Position numbers and translations under genes: made by a program. The notes below the pieces were generated by a model. The model did not search any database, had not been told where the DNA came from, and worked only from the letters and a program-made list of their open reading frames with translations. A stretch of 32,929 bases of DNA from Welwitschia mirabilis (taxonomy: Eukaryota > Gnetophyta > Gnetopsida > Welwitschiales). The DNA is taken from assembly GCA_051453625.1 (NCBI GenBank), contig JBOZIK010000001.1:179736755-179769683 (forward strand). Direction: 5' to 3'. Position 1 is the stretch's first letter, and every line of letters begins with the position of its first letter. Positions 21,710 through 32,190 of the stretch are shown piece after piece.

Positions 21710-22432
21710 CATATTTAGATTATGAAATAAAAATTCCATATTTTATTTGCTTAATCTATAATCCAAGAAACATTTTCACTTCACCAAACATGTTCATCTC
21801 AAAATGTGTTATCATGATATTAGCCAATATTTTTGATAGAACTTTACTAGAGGCATCAAATATGATATCATCCACATAAATTTTTATAATTATAAAATCT
21901 TTTTCAAGTTCTTAATAAATAAAGTTTTATTTATTGTTCCACAAATATAACTATTTTTATTTAGAAATGTTGCTAAATTTTTATACCAAGCCCTTGGTGC
22001 TTGCTTTAATCCATACAAAGCCTTCTTAAGTTTATAAACATGATCAGATTTTATGAGGATCTATAAACCCTTGCAATTATTCTACATACACTTCTTCATT
22101 TAAGGTTCCATTTTAAAATGCACGCTTTACATTTATGTAATACACTTTGATATTCTTAAAGGATATCAAGCCTTGCCACTAGAGCAAACGTATCACCTGC
22201 ATCAATGCCTTCAATTTGGTTATATCCTTATGCCACTAATCTTGCTTTATTTTTGATGACATTGTTTTTCTGATTACATTTGTTCCTAAAGATCCACTTA
22301 GTTCCAATGATATTTTTGTATTTTAGTCTTTTGATAAGATTTCATACATCATTTCTTTTAAATTGTTGTAACTCATCTTGAATAACCATCATTCATTCTT
22401 CATGGGATTTAGCTTCTTCAAACTTTTTTAGT
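21710..22432 (-). pseudogene. Ty1/copia reverse transcriptase, broken
   Basis: On minus I read IQDELQQFKRNDV (family MQEELNQFERNEV) near 22345-22385, then NIIGTKWIFRNK near 22275-22310. Next are NKARLVA and GYNQIEGID (family KARLVAQGYNQEEGID), then KALYGLKQAPRAWY near 21980-22025. The catalytic YVDD is intact at 21867-21878, followed by MFGEVKMFLGL (family MMGELxFFLGLQ) near 21745-21780. This domain copies element RNA into DNA in virus-like particles. Several in-frame stops (for example in place of Q in LVAQG) and frame changes make it a pseudogene. The motif set is unambiguous for Ty1/copia. Confidence 0.9.
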
Positions 22433-22524
22433 TTAATTTATGAAACATAAAAAATATGAGCATAGGAATTTTTCATAGAGTTCCCTGTCATTATCTTTGA
22501 GCTAACTTATCTAATAATAGATCC
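22433..22524 (-). other. Integrase-RT linker of copia pol
   Basis: This is a low-complexity linker between the integrase C-terminal part and the RT. It has stops on minus and no domain of its own. Confidence 0.4.
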
Positions 22525-23960
22525 TCAAGGATGATCTTTTAGCTCCTTAAACTTTTTAGTAGTGATTTCTTTTATAGAAACTTCTTCTTTTTTTTTTTTA
22601 ATAGACATCTCTTTTATTGTGAAGGTACTGAAAGATATGTTATCTTCATAACTGAAAGGAATAGATTTTATGCTAACATAATCTATTTGCACATTTATTG
22701 ATTCTTTCACAATTAAGCTTCTCTTGTTGAAAACATAATAAGCTATACTTCTATTTAAATATCCCAAAAATATAGCTTTATTAGCCTTAGATTCAAATTT
22801 GCTTAGGTGTTCTCTATTCTTTAACACATAACATTTACTCATAAAGATTCTAAAATAAGAAACATTTGGTTGTCTTCCTTTTCATAACTAATAAGTAGTT
22901 TTATCCATACACAGTCTAAGTTAAACTCTTTTTATGATATAACATGCAGTGCTAATAGCTTCTGCCCAAAAAGATTTTGGAACCTCATTGTCATTCAACA
23001 TAGCTCTTGCCATTTCTTGGAAGACTTTATTCTTTCTCTCAGTAATACCATTATGTTAAGGCGTTTTAGGAGCTGAAAATTAGTGATCAATACCATTGTC
23101 AATGAAATACTTCTCAAATAAATGATTTTTGAATTCACCACTATGATCAGTTCTTATTTTATTTATGGTATATCCTTTCTCATTTTGAATTTTATTACAT
23201 ATTTCAACCCAATTTTTATAAGTTTCAGATTTATTTAAAGGAAATAGATGATTTTTGAATTCACTACTATGATTACTTCTTATTTTGTTTATGGTATAGC
23301 CTTTCTCATTTTGAATTTTATTGCATATTTCAACCTAATGTATATCTTGAAAAATCATCAACCATGATTAGAAAATAGCATTTACATGTGAATAAGTTCT
23401 AAAGACATGATTGTGGAAACTTGGTTTTTACTCTTATGTGATGTTATTATTTGTTTTCCTTTTTGGCACACACCACAAAGACCATGTTTTTTAACATTTA
23501 TTTTTAAAATACCTTTAACAATTTCTTTTATAATAATATTTTTCAAATGATCATAATTAACATGACCTAAATGTTATGCCAAAGCTCTTCTTGATTAACA
23601 TGGGAAAAATAACAAGCAAAAAATGATTGATCAATGCTATANNNNNNNNNNNNNNNNNNNNNNNNNNNNNNNNNNNNNNNNNNNNNNNNNNNNNNNNNNN
23701 NNNNNNNNNNNNNNNNNNNNNNNNNNNNNNNNNNNNNNNNNAGTTTGAGGTGGCCCTACCAAGTCCATGTGAATAAGTTCTAAAGACATGATTGTGGAAA
23801 CTTGGTTTTTACTCTTGTGTAATGTTATTATTTGTTTTCCTTTTTGGCACACACCACAAAGACCATTTTTTTAACATTTATTTTTTAAAATACCTTTAAC
23901 AATTTCTTTTATAATAATATTTTTCAAATGATCATAATTAACATGACCTAAATTTTATGC
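22525..23960 (-). pseudogene. Ty1/copia integrase, broken and internally duplicated
   Basis: In minus-strand order I see the zinc-binding CGVCQKGKQ; LIHMDLVGPPQT with the first catalytic Asp (codon 23763-23768 region); and FLIMVDDFSRYT. Then comes RTDHSGEF with the second Asp (codon 23146-23148), and NGITERKN with the Glu (codon 23038-23040). The second Asp and Glu are 108 bases apart in one frame, giving the D-35-E spacing of integrases. WAEAISTACYI and the C-terminal KANKAIFLGYLNRSIAYYV (22525-22842 segment) follow. Stops replace residues at several points, for example in HNG's neighbourhood. A segment containing the second Asp is duplicated (23116-23213 and 23242-23339), the extra copy having Asn instead. 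A 100-N gap (23642-23741) has repeated flanks. Confidence 0.9.
23242..23339 (-). repeat. Extra copy of the integrase catalytic-Asp segment
   Basis: This repeats 23116-23213 with 126-base offset and no gap between. Both encode IQNEKGYTINKIR on minus. The copy here reads RSNHSSEF where the other reads RTDHSGEF, so the catalytic Asp is lost in this copy. Confidence 0.8.
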
Positions 23961-24145
23961 CAAAGCTCTTCTTGATTAACATGGAAAAAATAATAAGCAA
24001 AAAATGATTGATCAATGCTATAGATATTATCTATTCTATTTGCTTTTAGAATAATATCATTTGTTTTTCCATGCCTAACTTCACATTTAGTAGTACTAAA
24101 AATAAACTTATGATCTTTATCACAGATTTGATTAATACTAAGCAA
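23940..24145 (-). pseudogene. gag-pre-integrase segment of copia pol
   Basis: The minus-strand segment begins MLSINQICDKDHKFIF (family LLSISQLCDKGYKVIF) and runs to ELWHKI (family LWHxRLGH). This is the conserved stretch just before the integrase zinc motif in Ty1/copia polyproteins. It joins upstream to NEVLYVNSLKHN (family ENVLYVEGLKHN), showing one continuous ancestral frame with the protease. A stop follows LWHKI. Confidence 0.9.
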
Positions 24146-24350
24146 ATTATGTTTTAAACTATTTACATATAAAACTTCATTTATTCCAGGTGAGTTACTT
24201 CCACCGATGCTTTCAATTCCTTCGATTTTGGCTCCTCCATTATTACTAAAAGTAACTTTTTCTCCATCAAAGTCACTTAACTATTTAAATTTAGACTTGT
24301 CTCCTATCATGTAATAAGAGCAACTATTGTCCAACTATCATCTAGTACCA
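24146..24350 (-). pseudogene. Ty1/copia protease, broken
   Basis: The minus strand reads LDNSCSYYMIGDKSKF, matching the family's WxLDSGCSRHMTGDKSxF active-site block. The catalytic Asp is followed by Asn-Ser instead of Ser-Gly, so the D-S/T-G triad is altered. Downstream come LSDFDGEKVTFSNNG (family VTFGDNxKG) and the VLYVNSLKHN link to the gag-pre-integrase. A frame change sits just before the active site and a stop follows KFK. This domain would cleave the polyprotein. Confidence 0.8.
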
Positions 24351-24399
24351 TGTAAAACCTTGAAAGCTATTTGAATCATAAGACTTTTTAAATCATTAG

Positions 24400-24752
24400 C
24401 TATCATTCACTTAGCCCTTTTAGATTGATGTGGTACACCTCCTCTTGGAATAAATTTAAATGAAAAGGATCTAACTAAATTTGAAAATAATATTAATTTT
24501 CTATTATTATAAAATAGCTTTAAATGATCTGACTTACCACAGAAATGATAAGTAACTTTTAAACTTATTTCACCAAGTTAACTGATTTTGCTAACTCTAT
24601 GATCATTTGGGGATGAAACCAATACTTGTTTTATCATAAGCCAGTTTTTAAATTCCAAGCATCTGTTCCAATTTAGTTGAATCACTAGAAAATTTATTAA
24701 GAAAATATGACAAGTTCTTTACCTAGAGAGTCAGTTTGGAATTTTCAGATTT
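24400..24752 (-). pseudogene. Ty1/copia gag C-terminus with degenerate zinc knuckle
   Basis: On minus, LEQMLGI and KLAYDKTSIGF (SIRE-type family LxxxLGxQRxxYDKxGLGY) lie near 24620-24690. They are followed by a zinc knuckle at 24510-24550 reading YHFCGKSDHLKLFY. The CCHC pattern (C-x2-C-x4-H-x4-C) keeps the second Cys and the His, but the first and last Cys have become Tyr. Gag would coat the RNA in the virus-like particle. The N-terminal part lies in the 839-N gap. The LGxQRxxYDKxGLGY-type block supports the SIRE assignment. Confidence 0.75.
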
Positions 24753-25591
24753 NNNNNNNNNNNNNNNNNNNNNNNNNNNNNNNNNNNNNNNNNNNNNNNN
24801 NNNNNNNNNNNNNNNNNNNNNNNNNNNNNNNNNNNNNNNNNNNNNNNNNNNNNNNNNNNNNNNNNNNNNNNNNNNNNNNNNNNNNNNNNNNNNNNNNNNN
24901 NNNNNNNNNNNNNNNNNNNNNNNNNNNNNNNNNNNNNNNNNNNNNNNNNNNNNNNNNNNNNNNNNNNNNNNNNNNNNNNNNNNNNNNNNNNNNNNNNNNN
25001 NNNNNNNNNNNNNNNNNNNNNNNNNNNNNNNNNNNNNNNNNNNNNNNNNNNNNNNNNNNNNNNNNNNNNNNNNNNNNNNNNNNNNNNNNNNNNNNNNNNN
25101 NNNNNNNNNNNNNNNNNNNNNNNNNNNNNNNNNNNNNNNNNNNNNNNNNNNNNNNNNNNNNNNNNNNNNNNNNNNNNNNNNNNNNNNNNNNNNNNNNNNN
25201 NNNNNNNNNNNNNNNNNNNNNNNNNNNNNNNNNNNNNNNNNNNNNNNNNNNNNNNNNNNNNNNNNNNNNNNNNNNNNNNNNNNNNNNNNNNNNNNNNNNN
25301 NNNNNNNNNNNNNNNNNNNNNNNNNNNNNNNNNNNNNNNNNNNNNNNNNNNNNNNNNNNNNNNNNNNNNNNNNNNNNNNNNNNNNNNNNNNNNNNNNNNN
25401 NNNNNNNNNNNNNNNNNNNNNNNNNNNNNNNNNNNNNNNNNNNNNNNNNNNNNNNNNNNNNNNNNNNNNNNNNNNNNNNNNNNNNNNNNNNNNNNNNNNN
25501 NNNNNNNNNNNNNNNNNNNNNNNNNNNNNNNNNNNNNNNNNNNNNNNNNNNNNNNNNNNNNNNNNNNNNNNNNNNNNNNNNNNNNNNNNNN
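24753..25591. other. Sized assembly gap of 839 N over gag and 5' UTR
   Basis: The gap lies between the gag C-terminus and the 5' LTR. It should hold most of gag, the leader and the primer-binding site. Full SIRE-like elements usually need more room here, so the gap size may be an underestimate or the element may be deleted. Confidence 0.85.
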
Positions 25592-27019
25592 TTGAGAATC
25601 CCAGAGAGGAGGGGTGAATATGATTTTAAAAATTTAAATGAATAACTTCATAATAATAAATTTACTTTAAAAAAACACTAAAAACTTATGCAAGTAAACT
25701 AAAACTAGTCTAAAAAATGAAAGAACAAAAACCACAGATATACTAATGAGAAGCACATAAGATTTACAATGGTTCGGGAGATCCCCTACTCCACTCTTGA
25801 TGATCAGCTTCTATCCAAGCCTGATTTAGATCTTTTTTAATCTCTTTTCAGGTATTTCAGGTTTACTTATAACCTTTACAAATAGACTTTTCTAAGGCTC
25901 AGTCTCAACCTTTTGTAATAAAGTAAAGTGGTGACAATGATATGCTGAAATGCATAGGTATCACTCGATATTTGGCTCAAGAATAGTATTAATGCACTTC
26001 TTCAAAAGATGGTACAATATGAAAGCATAGAGTAAAATAGACTTGACTAAGTATGTAATGATAATAATAGTTCTTGGTTTGTATTTAGTCAGGTATGAGA
26101 TGCTAATGAGTACAACTAATGATTTCAAAAAGATTCAAAAGTGGTATAGTAATTTTGACTCTTAGCAAATATATAGTAGAAAGTTTTAGGATTTTTACAA
26201 GTAAAAAGATCTTTCAATAGACATAAAATAGATACATAATAACTAGAAAAATCCATTTTCCATCCCGACTGGTCAACCCCTTAAAAGTCTAGTCAACTCT
26301 GTTTGGTATCTTCACTTAAATTAGTTTCCCTTGTGTTATTTTAGTTAACCATTCTTTCTTATGTCTTCATGTTCAGTTAACCTCTCAGAGTCTGGACGAC
26401 TGGTCATCTAGTCTTTCACATATTTATCCAGCCATCCCCTTGGTTAAGAAAAAATCCAATAGTTTTCTACTCTAGGTCTAGTAGACCCCATAAAGGTCTG
26501 ATCGACCCCTTGCTGACAAAAGGATGAATGCAATTCCAAGTCTAATCGACCCTTCAGGAATTTGGTTAACCCCTTAATGATTGGCTAAGAATTATTATAC
26601 GCATAGTGCTCAAGTTTGATTAACCCTTTAGGCATCTGGTTGATCCCTTGACAATTGGTTGAGGAGTATAAGATGCATAGTGCTTAGGTGTGGTTGACCC
26701 TTTAAGTATTTACTCGACCCCTTGAAGATCAACTGGGAAGTATCAGATGCATAGTGCTCTAGTTTGGTCAACCCCTCAAGTATCTAGTTGATCTCTTGAC
26801 AATTGGCTAAGAAGTACCTATGCTCAGATGCATAGGTCTAATTGACCCCTCATGTATCTAGTCGACCCATCTAAATTTAGCTCATTTTGTATTTAGGATT
26901 AAAATGTAAAATTATTTTAACTTCTGACCTACAATAACCAATATTTTCTGTATAAGATACAACATGTTTTGATAAATAGAAAACATTAGTTTAACATCAA
27001 ATTAACAGATAATAACTTA
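25592..27019 (-). repeat. 5' LTR of the copia element (inner end lost in gap)
   Basis: This is the partner of 16026-17969. It begins directly after the 839-N gap, so its junction with the internal region and any primer-binding site are not visible. The outer end aligns to AATAACTTA at about 27011-27019, where the expected terminal CA has become TA. Substitutions relative to the partner LTR are scattered along the whole length, which indicates an old insertion. Confidence 0.85.
26551..26846. repeat. Four 74-bp tandem repeats in the 5' LTR
   Basis: Anchors equivalent to GCTGAGAAG start at 26584, 26658, 26732 and 26806, again 74 bases apart. Copy number and period match the partner LTR, so the array existed before insertion. 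Confidence 0.9.
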
Positions 27020-27300
27020 ATAGTATCATCTACCTTATTATCATGATATATTTTTAACTGTTAATCAATTATGATGAATTAACTATCTTAAGTTAGATTT
27101 TTAATTACGATACTCTCATTCTAATTTTTTTCCCTACTTCAAAAGATGCTTCAAATTTGATAACTAGTTTTCTAGAAAACTTACACAATATCATATTGTA
27201 CAATATTCATAAGGTGAAAATTCTTCCTTTAATCTTATAATCATTGTGATGATTTAATTACTTATTCATAATTCATTAATAACTTATAGTATAAAATCTC
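27020..27300. other. Short AT-rich stretch right of the copia element
   Basis: No motif is recognised. On minus it would follow the Athila-like integrase and could be that element's 3' part. Confidence 0.35.
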
Positions 27301-28124
27301 ATTTTATTTATTTTTTAGGTTTTAAAATTCATTATAAAATGCTATCTATACTATTAAGATTTAATTTTCGCATTAACTTCTAAGACTTGTATTATGTCTA
27401 TATAAGAGTAAACATTATTTTGCATAAATGAGTTGATATGAAGTGTAATTAAAAAAATTTATCTATGTTATCTTGTAATTCGATAATGCATTATCTAAAT
27501 TCTGATACACTCTTTATTGGAATTAAACATTTTAACTAATATTTTTTAATCTCTTAATTGAAATTCTCCACATGATCATTGCTTATAAATGATAGGCATT
27601 TTCAATCTTATGCATGATCTTATTGAGTTTGTTAATTTCTTCATAACCTAGTTGATGAAGTGTATCCCTTGATCACTGATGATGACATATGAATGGTCCA
27701 AACATGGTAATATATGTTTTTTAAAGAACTTAACAAAAGTTTTAATGTCATTAGTTTTAGTTGTCTTAGCTTCTACTCATTTTGTGACATAGCTGATATA
27801 TATGATAATAAACTACTAATCATTTGATTTAGAAAAATGACCTATGAAGTTAGCTTATTAAATATCAAATGATTTGCATTTTAAGATTATATTTATGGAA
27901 ATTTCATTTTTTTAGAAAGTCCTCCTAATTATTGGTAGCAGTTACACTAAAATGATCTCTATAGTGGCTATTATGGCATATTTGTAAAATCTCAATCTGA
28001 TTTCATCTATTAATATATTATCATCCAATTTTATCTTTGAAAATGTGATATAAGAAAAGACTTTACTAATTATAATTCTTAATTCTTTTAATAAATGGTT
28101 ACTTTTTCTCATGTGACTAATCAT
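27301..28124 (-). pseudogene. Athila/Tat-like integrase, broken
   Basis: On minus, the zinc-binding region appears as EILQICHNSHYRDHFSV (family ILEFCHxxxCGGHFSxxKT) near 27940-28000. The core follows with VEAKTTKTNDIKTFVKF (family VEAKATRTNDAKVVVKF) near 27740-27790 and VIISDQGIHF (family AIISDQGTHF, holding a catalytic Asp) near 27655-27690. Weaker matches to the NREIKxILEK and RKLDDALWAYRT blocks continue to about 27400. A 60-codon frame at 27942-28124 overlaps the start and is a fragment of the same region in another frame. The CGGH Cys is lost and stops are frequent. Confidence 0.7.
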
Positions 28125-28329
28125 ATGAAATGTTCAAGATGAATAAGTAGTTCATAATTTCCAAATACTAAGAATCTTTTCTATGGAAGTTAATATTCAT
28201 TGTGAATGACTTATCATTAGGAACTTCATCATCAAAGGTATCCTTAGTTCAATATTTCTTTAGTAAGTCTAACTAGAAGAGATGGTATGCTATTACATTT
28301 TCTCACCCTTGCTTATCCAAAATCTCTAA

Positions 28330-28680
28330 CTTAAATTTATGCATAAGCAGGTACCAATGCATAATACAAAAATTATTAATCTCCTTGGTTACTAAGAACT
28401 TGATACCTAAGTGGTCTATATAAACTTGGTTTTGAAAAATTTTAGATAGTATTGGAATCTATTAAATGTAATAACTATTAAAAGTGATTCTTTTTGGTTA
28501 TCATATGATTATGTAGGGCTAGATTTAGGGTTTTAGAAATGTAGTATATGACATGTGGCTTATGGTCAATGTAGTATTCTAGTACGATACTTATAATAGC
28601 ATCACTAGCATCACACTTGAAATTGAAAAGATAATTTCAATTTAGTGAACTAATGATAGGTCTTTTGGTTACTTTTTTTA
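28330..28680 (-). pseudogene. Ty3/gypsy RNase H domain, broken
   Basis: The minus strand gives LFKCDASDAII (family FEIMCDASDYAVG) near 28590-28625, then KPHVIYYISKTLN (family KxxVIYYASKTLN) near 28530-28570. Weaker matches run to the LRYLMxKKDAKPRLIRW and FDLEIxDKKGxEN blocks near 28270-28400 (GTGAGAAAATGTAATAGC on minus). The first catalytic Asp in CDASD is kept. Stops interrupt the rest. Confidence 0.75.
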
Positions 28681-29700
28681 AAAAAACAATAAATATGTTT
28701 CCATAAGGCTTATTCCATATGAAATATTTATTTTTCTCTAACAATTCATATAAGGACTTTATAATCTTAAAGAAATCCTTGATGAATCTTCAATAATATC
28801 TATCATATCCTAGGAAACCTTTTAATGTTTTAATATTTGTTAAAATTAATAGAGATGTGATAACTTCAATCTTTTCAGGATCCATTTTTATTCTAGTTTA
28901 GACACTACATGTTCTAAGGAAATTCCACTTTTAACTATGAAATAAATTTCCTTCTAGCTTAGTCTTAAGTATTTTTATATGCAATGTGATAATACCTTAT
29001 AAATCCTATCAAGAGTTTGATAAGAATAATCATCATATAGAGAAAACTATCCATAAAAGTGCTTTGCAAACTCTTCAATAACATTAAAAAGTATTAACAT
29101 CATAGCTTTTTAGAATGTGATTAGTGCATTATGTGACCCAAATGATATTCATCTGTAATAAAGTTCCAAATGGCACATTAAATGTGGTTTTATGTTGATA
29201 TTTAGTTTTTATAGCAATTTGATAACATCCACTGAGTTGATCTAAAAAATAGTACTATTCATGCCTATAAAGCTTTTCTAGGATTTGATCAATGTATGGT
29301 ATGGGAAAGTGGTTTTCTTATGATGATCATTAATTTTTATGAGATTCAAATTGAATTACCATTTATCATTTTTTTTAGAACTATCTTAATTAGACTTATC
29401 CAATTACTATCAGATATTGCACATATAATACCTTTCCTCTATAATTTATGAACTTCATCCTTGACTATCTTTCATAATGCTAGATTCAAATCCTAAGAAG
29501 GTTTCTTAATAAGTTTCATATTTTTATCTAAGTAGATCTTATGCAGTACTAAAGCTAGTAGAACTTATGTTTATAAGTTTTATGTGACTAAGGAAAATCT
29601 CCCATTTGAATTAGATTATATTTTATTATAGTTTTAGATTATTAATAATGACTATAGTCTCAGTTTTCTTATTATTAAGAAGTATTTATTTTAAGTTTGG
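28681..29700 (-). pseudogene. Athila/Tat-like reverse transcriptase, broken
   Basis: On minus I read a worn PLPENLKY-like start near 29700, then AISDSNWISLIKIV (family PISDSKWVSPVQVV) near 29375-29420. ENHFPIPYIDQILEKL (family DHFPLPFIDQMLERL) is at about 29272-29320, then YYFLDQLSGCYQIAI (family YYCFLDGYSGYNQIAI) with one stop just before, then KTTFNVPFGT. The catalytic block is FMDS at 29046-29057 where the family has FMDD, so an essential Asp is gone, and the frame shifts right after it. SGISLEHVVSK (family EGIVLGHxVS) is near 28890-28920. Confidence 0.8.
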
Positions 29701-30079
29701 AAGTATTTCTTTAATTTCTAATACTTCTTAATCTTTAGTTTGCATGAAAATATTCTAATTATCTTGAGGTCCAAAGAGTAATGCTTCTTATATAGTTGCA
29801 GTTACATTTTGTTATTCATCTATGCTTAAATAAGTGATTATTTTCATTTTATTGGGCTACCTCTATAGGATATTTTGTGAAAAGTTCCCTTGTTGAGATA
29901 TTAATAAATTTTAGCTTTTCTTTAGTTTAGATTTCTTTCTTGTGGTTGGTTAGCTTAAAAATTTTATGTTTATTTTAAAATTAAAAAATATAAATTAAAC
30001 TAAAATAGTTTGATAATGTATTACTACATTTGTAGTGACTAACTAAGATGTTTTTAAAATGATTAAAAAGAGCCTTTTA
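29701..30079 (-). other. Protease-RT linker of the Athila-like element
   Basis: This is AT-rich, with stops in all minus frames and no motif. Athila elements have a poorly conserved linker here. Confidence 0.35.
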
Positions 30080-30300
30080 GTACTTTTCAAAATAATAAAG
30101 ACTATAAGGAATAATATTTAATGCACTTATATTAAAAATTTTTTAATAATTCCTAAAGGCTTTACTATAGAACCATCTACTAATGATATAGTAATATCAT
30201 AGTTATAAAATTCTATCAGCCTTAACATTTTATAAAGATATGAAGAAATAGTATTTATGCTAGCTTTTAGATAAAGTAATTCAGGGGTTACCTCTTTCTT
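30080..30300 (-). pseudogene. Athila/Tat-like protease, broken
   Basis: The minus strand reads YLKASINTISSYLYKMLRL, matching the family DLGASISLMPxSVYKKLGL. It continues with TISLVDGSIVKPLGI (family TLQLADRSIKxPxGI). The active-site Asp of DLGAS is Tyr and the Gly is Lys, so the enzyme is dead. The frame breaks after about 50 residues. Confidence 0.65.
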
Positions 30301-31260
30301 ATTATGATCACTATAATAGTTAATGACCTAGGATCCTTATTTTTTAAGGGTATATTAGTTTTTATCATTTAAGTGATGCTTTTAACTAAGTGTATTTATC
30401 AAGGAATAATTTCCTCTTCTTCTTAAAGCATAAGTATTTATGTATATGGAGTAAAGCAGTGTGTTATTAAGGGCTTAAAATGAGGCAATTACTAGTTTCA
30501 TTTATTCAAATATTTAATTTATATTTTCATACTATTAATTATTTTACAATTTCTAGATTTAAAACTAAGTTTTCACTTAGTTATCATTTTTCCTCAAGGA
30601 TAACATAGGTGGTGGTTCAGAATTTATGCTAACTTTTACTTAATGCAAGTTACAAAATTTAAGAAAAGAAAAGAAGGTAAGAAAAGGAAGTTGATGAGTT
30701 TTTATTTGAACATTGACCTAGAAGAAGAGAGAATCAAGCTAGCTTTTAAGGCCTTGCTGATTTGTTCTTCAACAATCCTTCACTTCAATGTTGTCTAATA
30801 TTTTTCCTATAACATACTTGAAACCATCAAGTAATCTAGGCTCAAATCATGATGACATAATATCATTCATCATCTAAGTAATGGTAAACGAAATTGCCAC
30901 TTGATTTTTCAAGCCTTAAATAANNNNNNNNNNNNNNNNNNNNNNNNNNNNNNNNNNNNNNNNNNNNNNNNNNNNNNNNNNNNNNNNNNNNNNNNNNNNN
31001 NNNNNNNNNNNNNNNNNNNNNNNAGATAATCAAGCTAGCTTTTAAGGCCTTGCTGATTTATTCTTCAACAATTCTTCACTTCAATGTTGTCTAACATTTT
31101 GCCTATAACATACTTGAAACCATAAAGTAATCTAGGCTCAAATCATGATGACATAATCTCATTCATCATGTAAGTAATGGTAAATGAAATTGCCACTTGA
31201 TTTTTCAAGCCTTAAATAATAATAAAAGGTAATAACCCTAAGTACTTAAAATCTATAAAC
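30301..31260 (-). other. Expected gag region of the Athila-like element; not recognisable
   Basis: By position this should hold gag, but I cannot read a gag motif. A 100-N gap (30924-31023) is flanked by a 192-base repeat (30732-30923 and 31028-31219) with a handful of differences, probably an unmerged contig end. Confidence 0.4.
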
Positions 31261-32190
31261 TTAAAAAACTTAGAACAAATGTTTAAAAAAGATTACTTAA
31301 ATGAAAAGAAACATAATGATAAAGATGCTATCTAAGCATTCCAATTTTAATGTGACTTATTAATTGAAATTAAAAGTAACAACTTGTGTATTATAGGGGA
31401 AAAACACTTTAAAAAAAATAAGACATATGTAAAAATAACTCCACAATAATCCTCGAAGACTAGCTTACTCCCTCAAAGAGTTGCTTAGAATGACATTACA
31501 ATTAATGCTCCAAGTTTCTATAGTTCTTTAAGGTCAAAGATGATCCAATGAAAGGTTCAAGGGCCTTTTATAGGAAGATATCTGATTTAGAAATGGTTAT
31601 AAGCCATTGGCTCATAGCATTAGGTGGAGGATTACAGAATCATAACATTAGATAGAATGGTTTGTCATCTTTTTCAATTGGTAGAGATTCCTATGATGAT
31701 GCCGACACTTTACTCCCAAATGCTATGGCTACCACTAATTACTATTAATGCGATGTATCTCCACCATTATGGTGTTTAGCTCTGCCAAATATTACTCTGC
31801 AAATCCTTGTTATCATCACCACATATCATCAAGAATGCGATTTATTTTTGATATGAAATTTTATCAAGCCCATAACTAAATTTTATCTGATTTATCATGA
31901 TAGTTCAAGAATGTGAGATTTAATCCATTTAGCATAGAATGATGGGTGGTACTAGTAGTACTATATGGCAACATCAACATTTGAGCTCCAATAATCTTCA
32001 TTTTTAAGAATGTCTTTTATTTGGAAATAATTTACCTAAAAATGTCATGGACATATAATAAGTCCATAATTATTATGAAATTACTAGAAGACATGTTTTT
32101 ATTTTAAAATTAATTATATTAATGTTTTTCATTAAGATTAATTAGTTATTTAACTTAATTATAATGTTTATTTTTACATGTTAACACATC
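31261..32190 (-). repeat. Possible 5' LTR of the Athila-like element
   Basis: On minus, TGTTAACATG near 32179-32188 could be an LTR start, and TATAAAAGG at 31564-31572 lies about 610 bases inside it. This stretch is less AT-rich than its surroundings near 31560-31800. No partner LTR is seen in the window and no primer-binding site is recognisable, so this is an inference from order and promoter-like sequence. Confidence 0.3.
31564..31572 (-). promoter_or_regulatory. TATA-box candidate on minus
   Basis: The minus strand reads CCTATAAAAGGCCC, a strong TATA-box match, oriented toward the Athila-like coding relics. It would suit an LTR promoter. Confidence 0.4.

Larger units (their letters stand above)
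16026..27019 (-). mobile_element. SIRE/Maximus-like Ty1/copia retrotransposon, decayed, nested by two LTRs
   Basis: Two related direct repeats (16026-17969 and 25592-27019) flank an internal region that reads on the minus strand. In order it shows gag C-terminus with zinc knuckle, protease, gag-pre-integrase, integrase, RT, RNase H, an envelope-like ORF, and a polypurine tract touching the downstream LTR. That order (integrase before RT) defines Ty1/copia. The extra ORF after RNase H and the long LTRs fit the SIRE/Maximus lineage. Gaps of 798 and 839 N remove the RT/RNase H junction and the 5' UTR with most of gag. All ORFs hold stops or frameshifts, so the element is not autonomous. No clear 5-bp target duplication can be read, because the LTR ends are worn or lost in a gap. 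Confidence 0.85.
27301..30700 (-). mobile_element. Athila/Tat-like Ty3/gypsy retrotransposon relic
   Basis: On minus, in order, the sequence shows protease, RT, RNase H and integrase, the Ty3/gypsy order. The RT block reading ISDSNWISLI and the integrase block VEAKTTKTNDIKTFVKF match the Athila/Tat lineage rather than chromoviruses. All domains are broken by many stops and frameshifts. Decay is heavier than in the copia element next to it, so this is probably older. Confidence 0.7.

Noticed and set aside
20894-21739. Three open frames of over 270 codons
   Set aside because: They are created by the 798-N gap; the real flanks belong to copia RT and RNase H on minus.
24707-25645. Open frames of about 300 codons on +
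   Set aside because: They are created by the 839-N gap and run antisense to the copia element.
16026-27019. Intact autonomous retrotransposon
   Set aside because: Stops, frameshifts, lost catalytic residues in protease and RNase H, and large gaps rule out an active copy.
16021-27024. Target-site duplication TAGT for the copia element
   Set aside because: Only four bases match (16023-16026 and 27021-27024) and the alignment conflicts with the LTR end; too weak to call.
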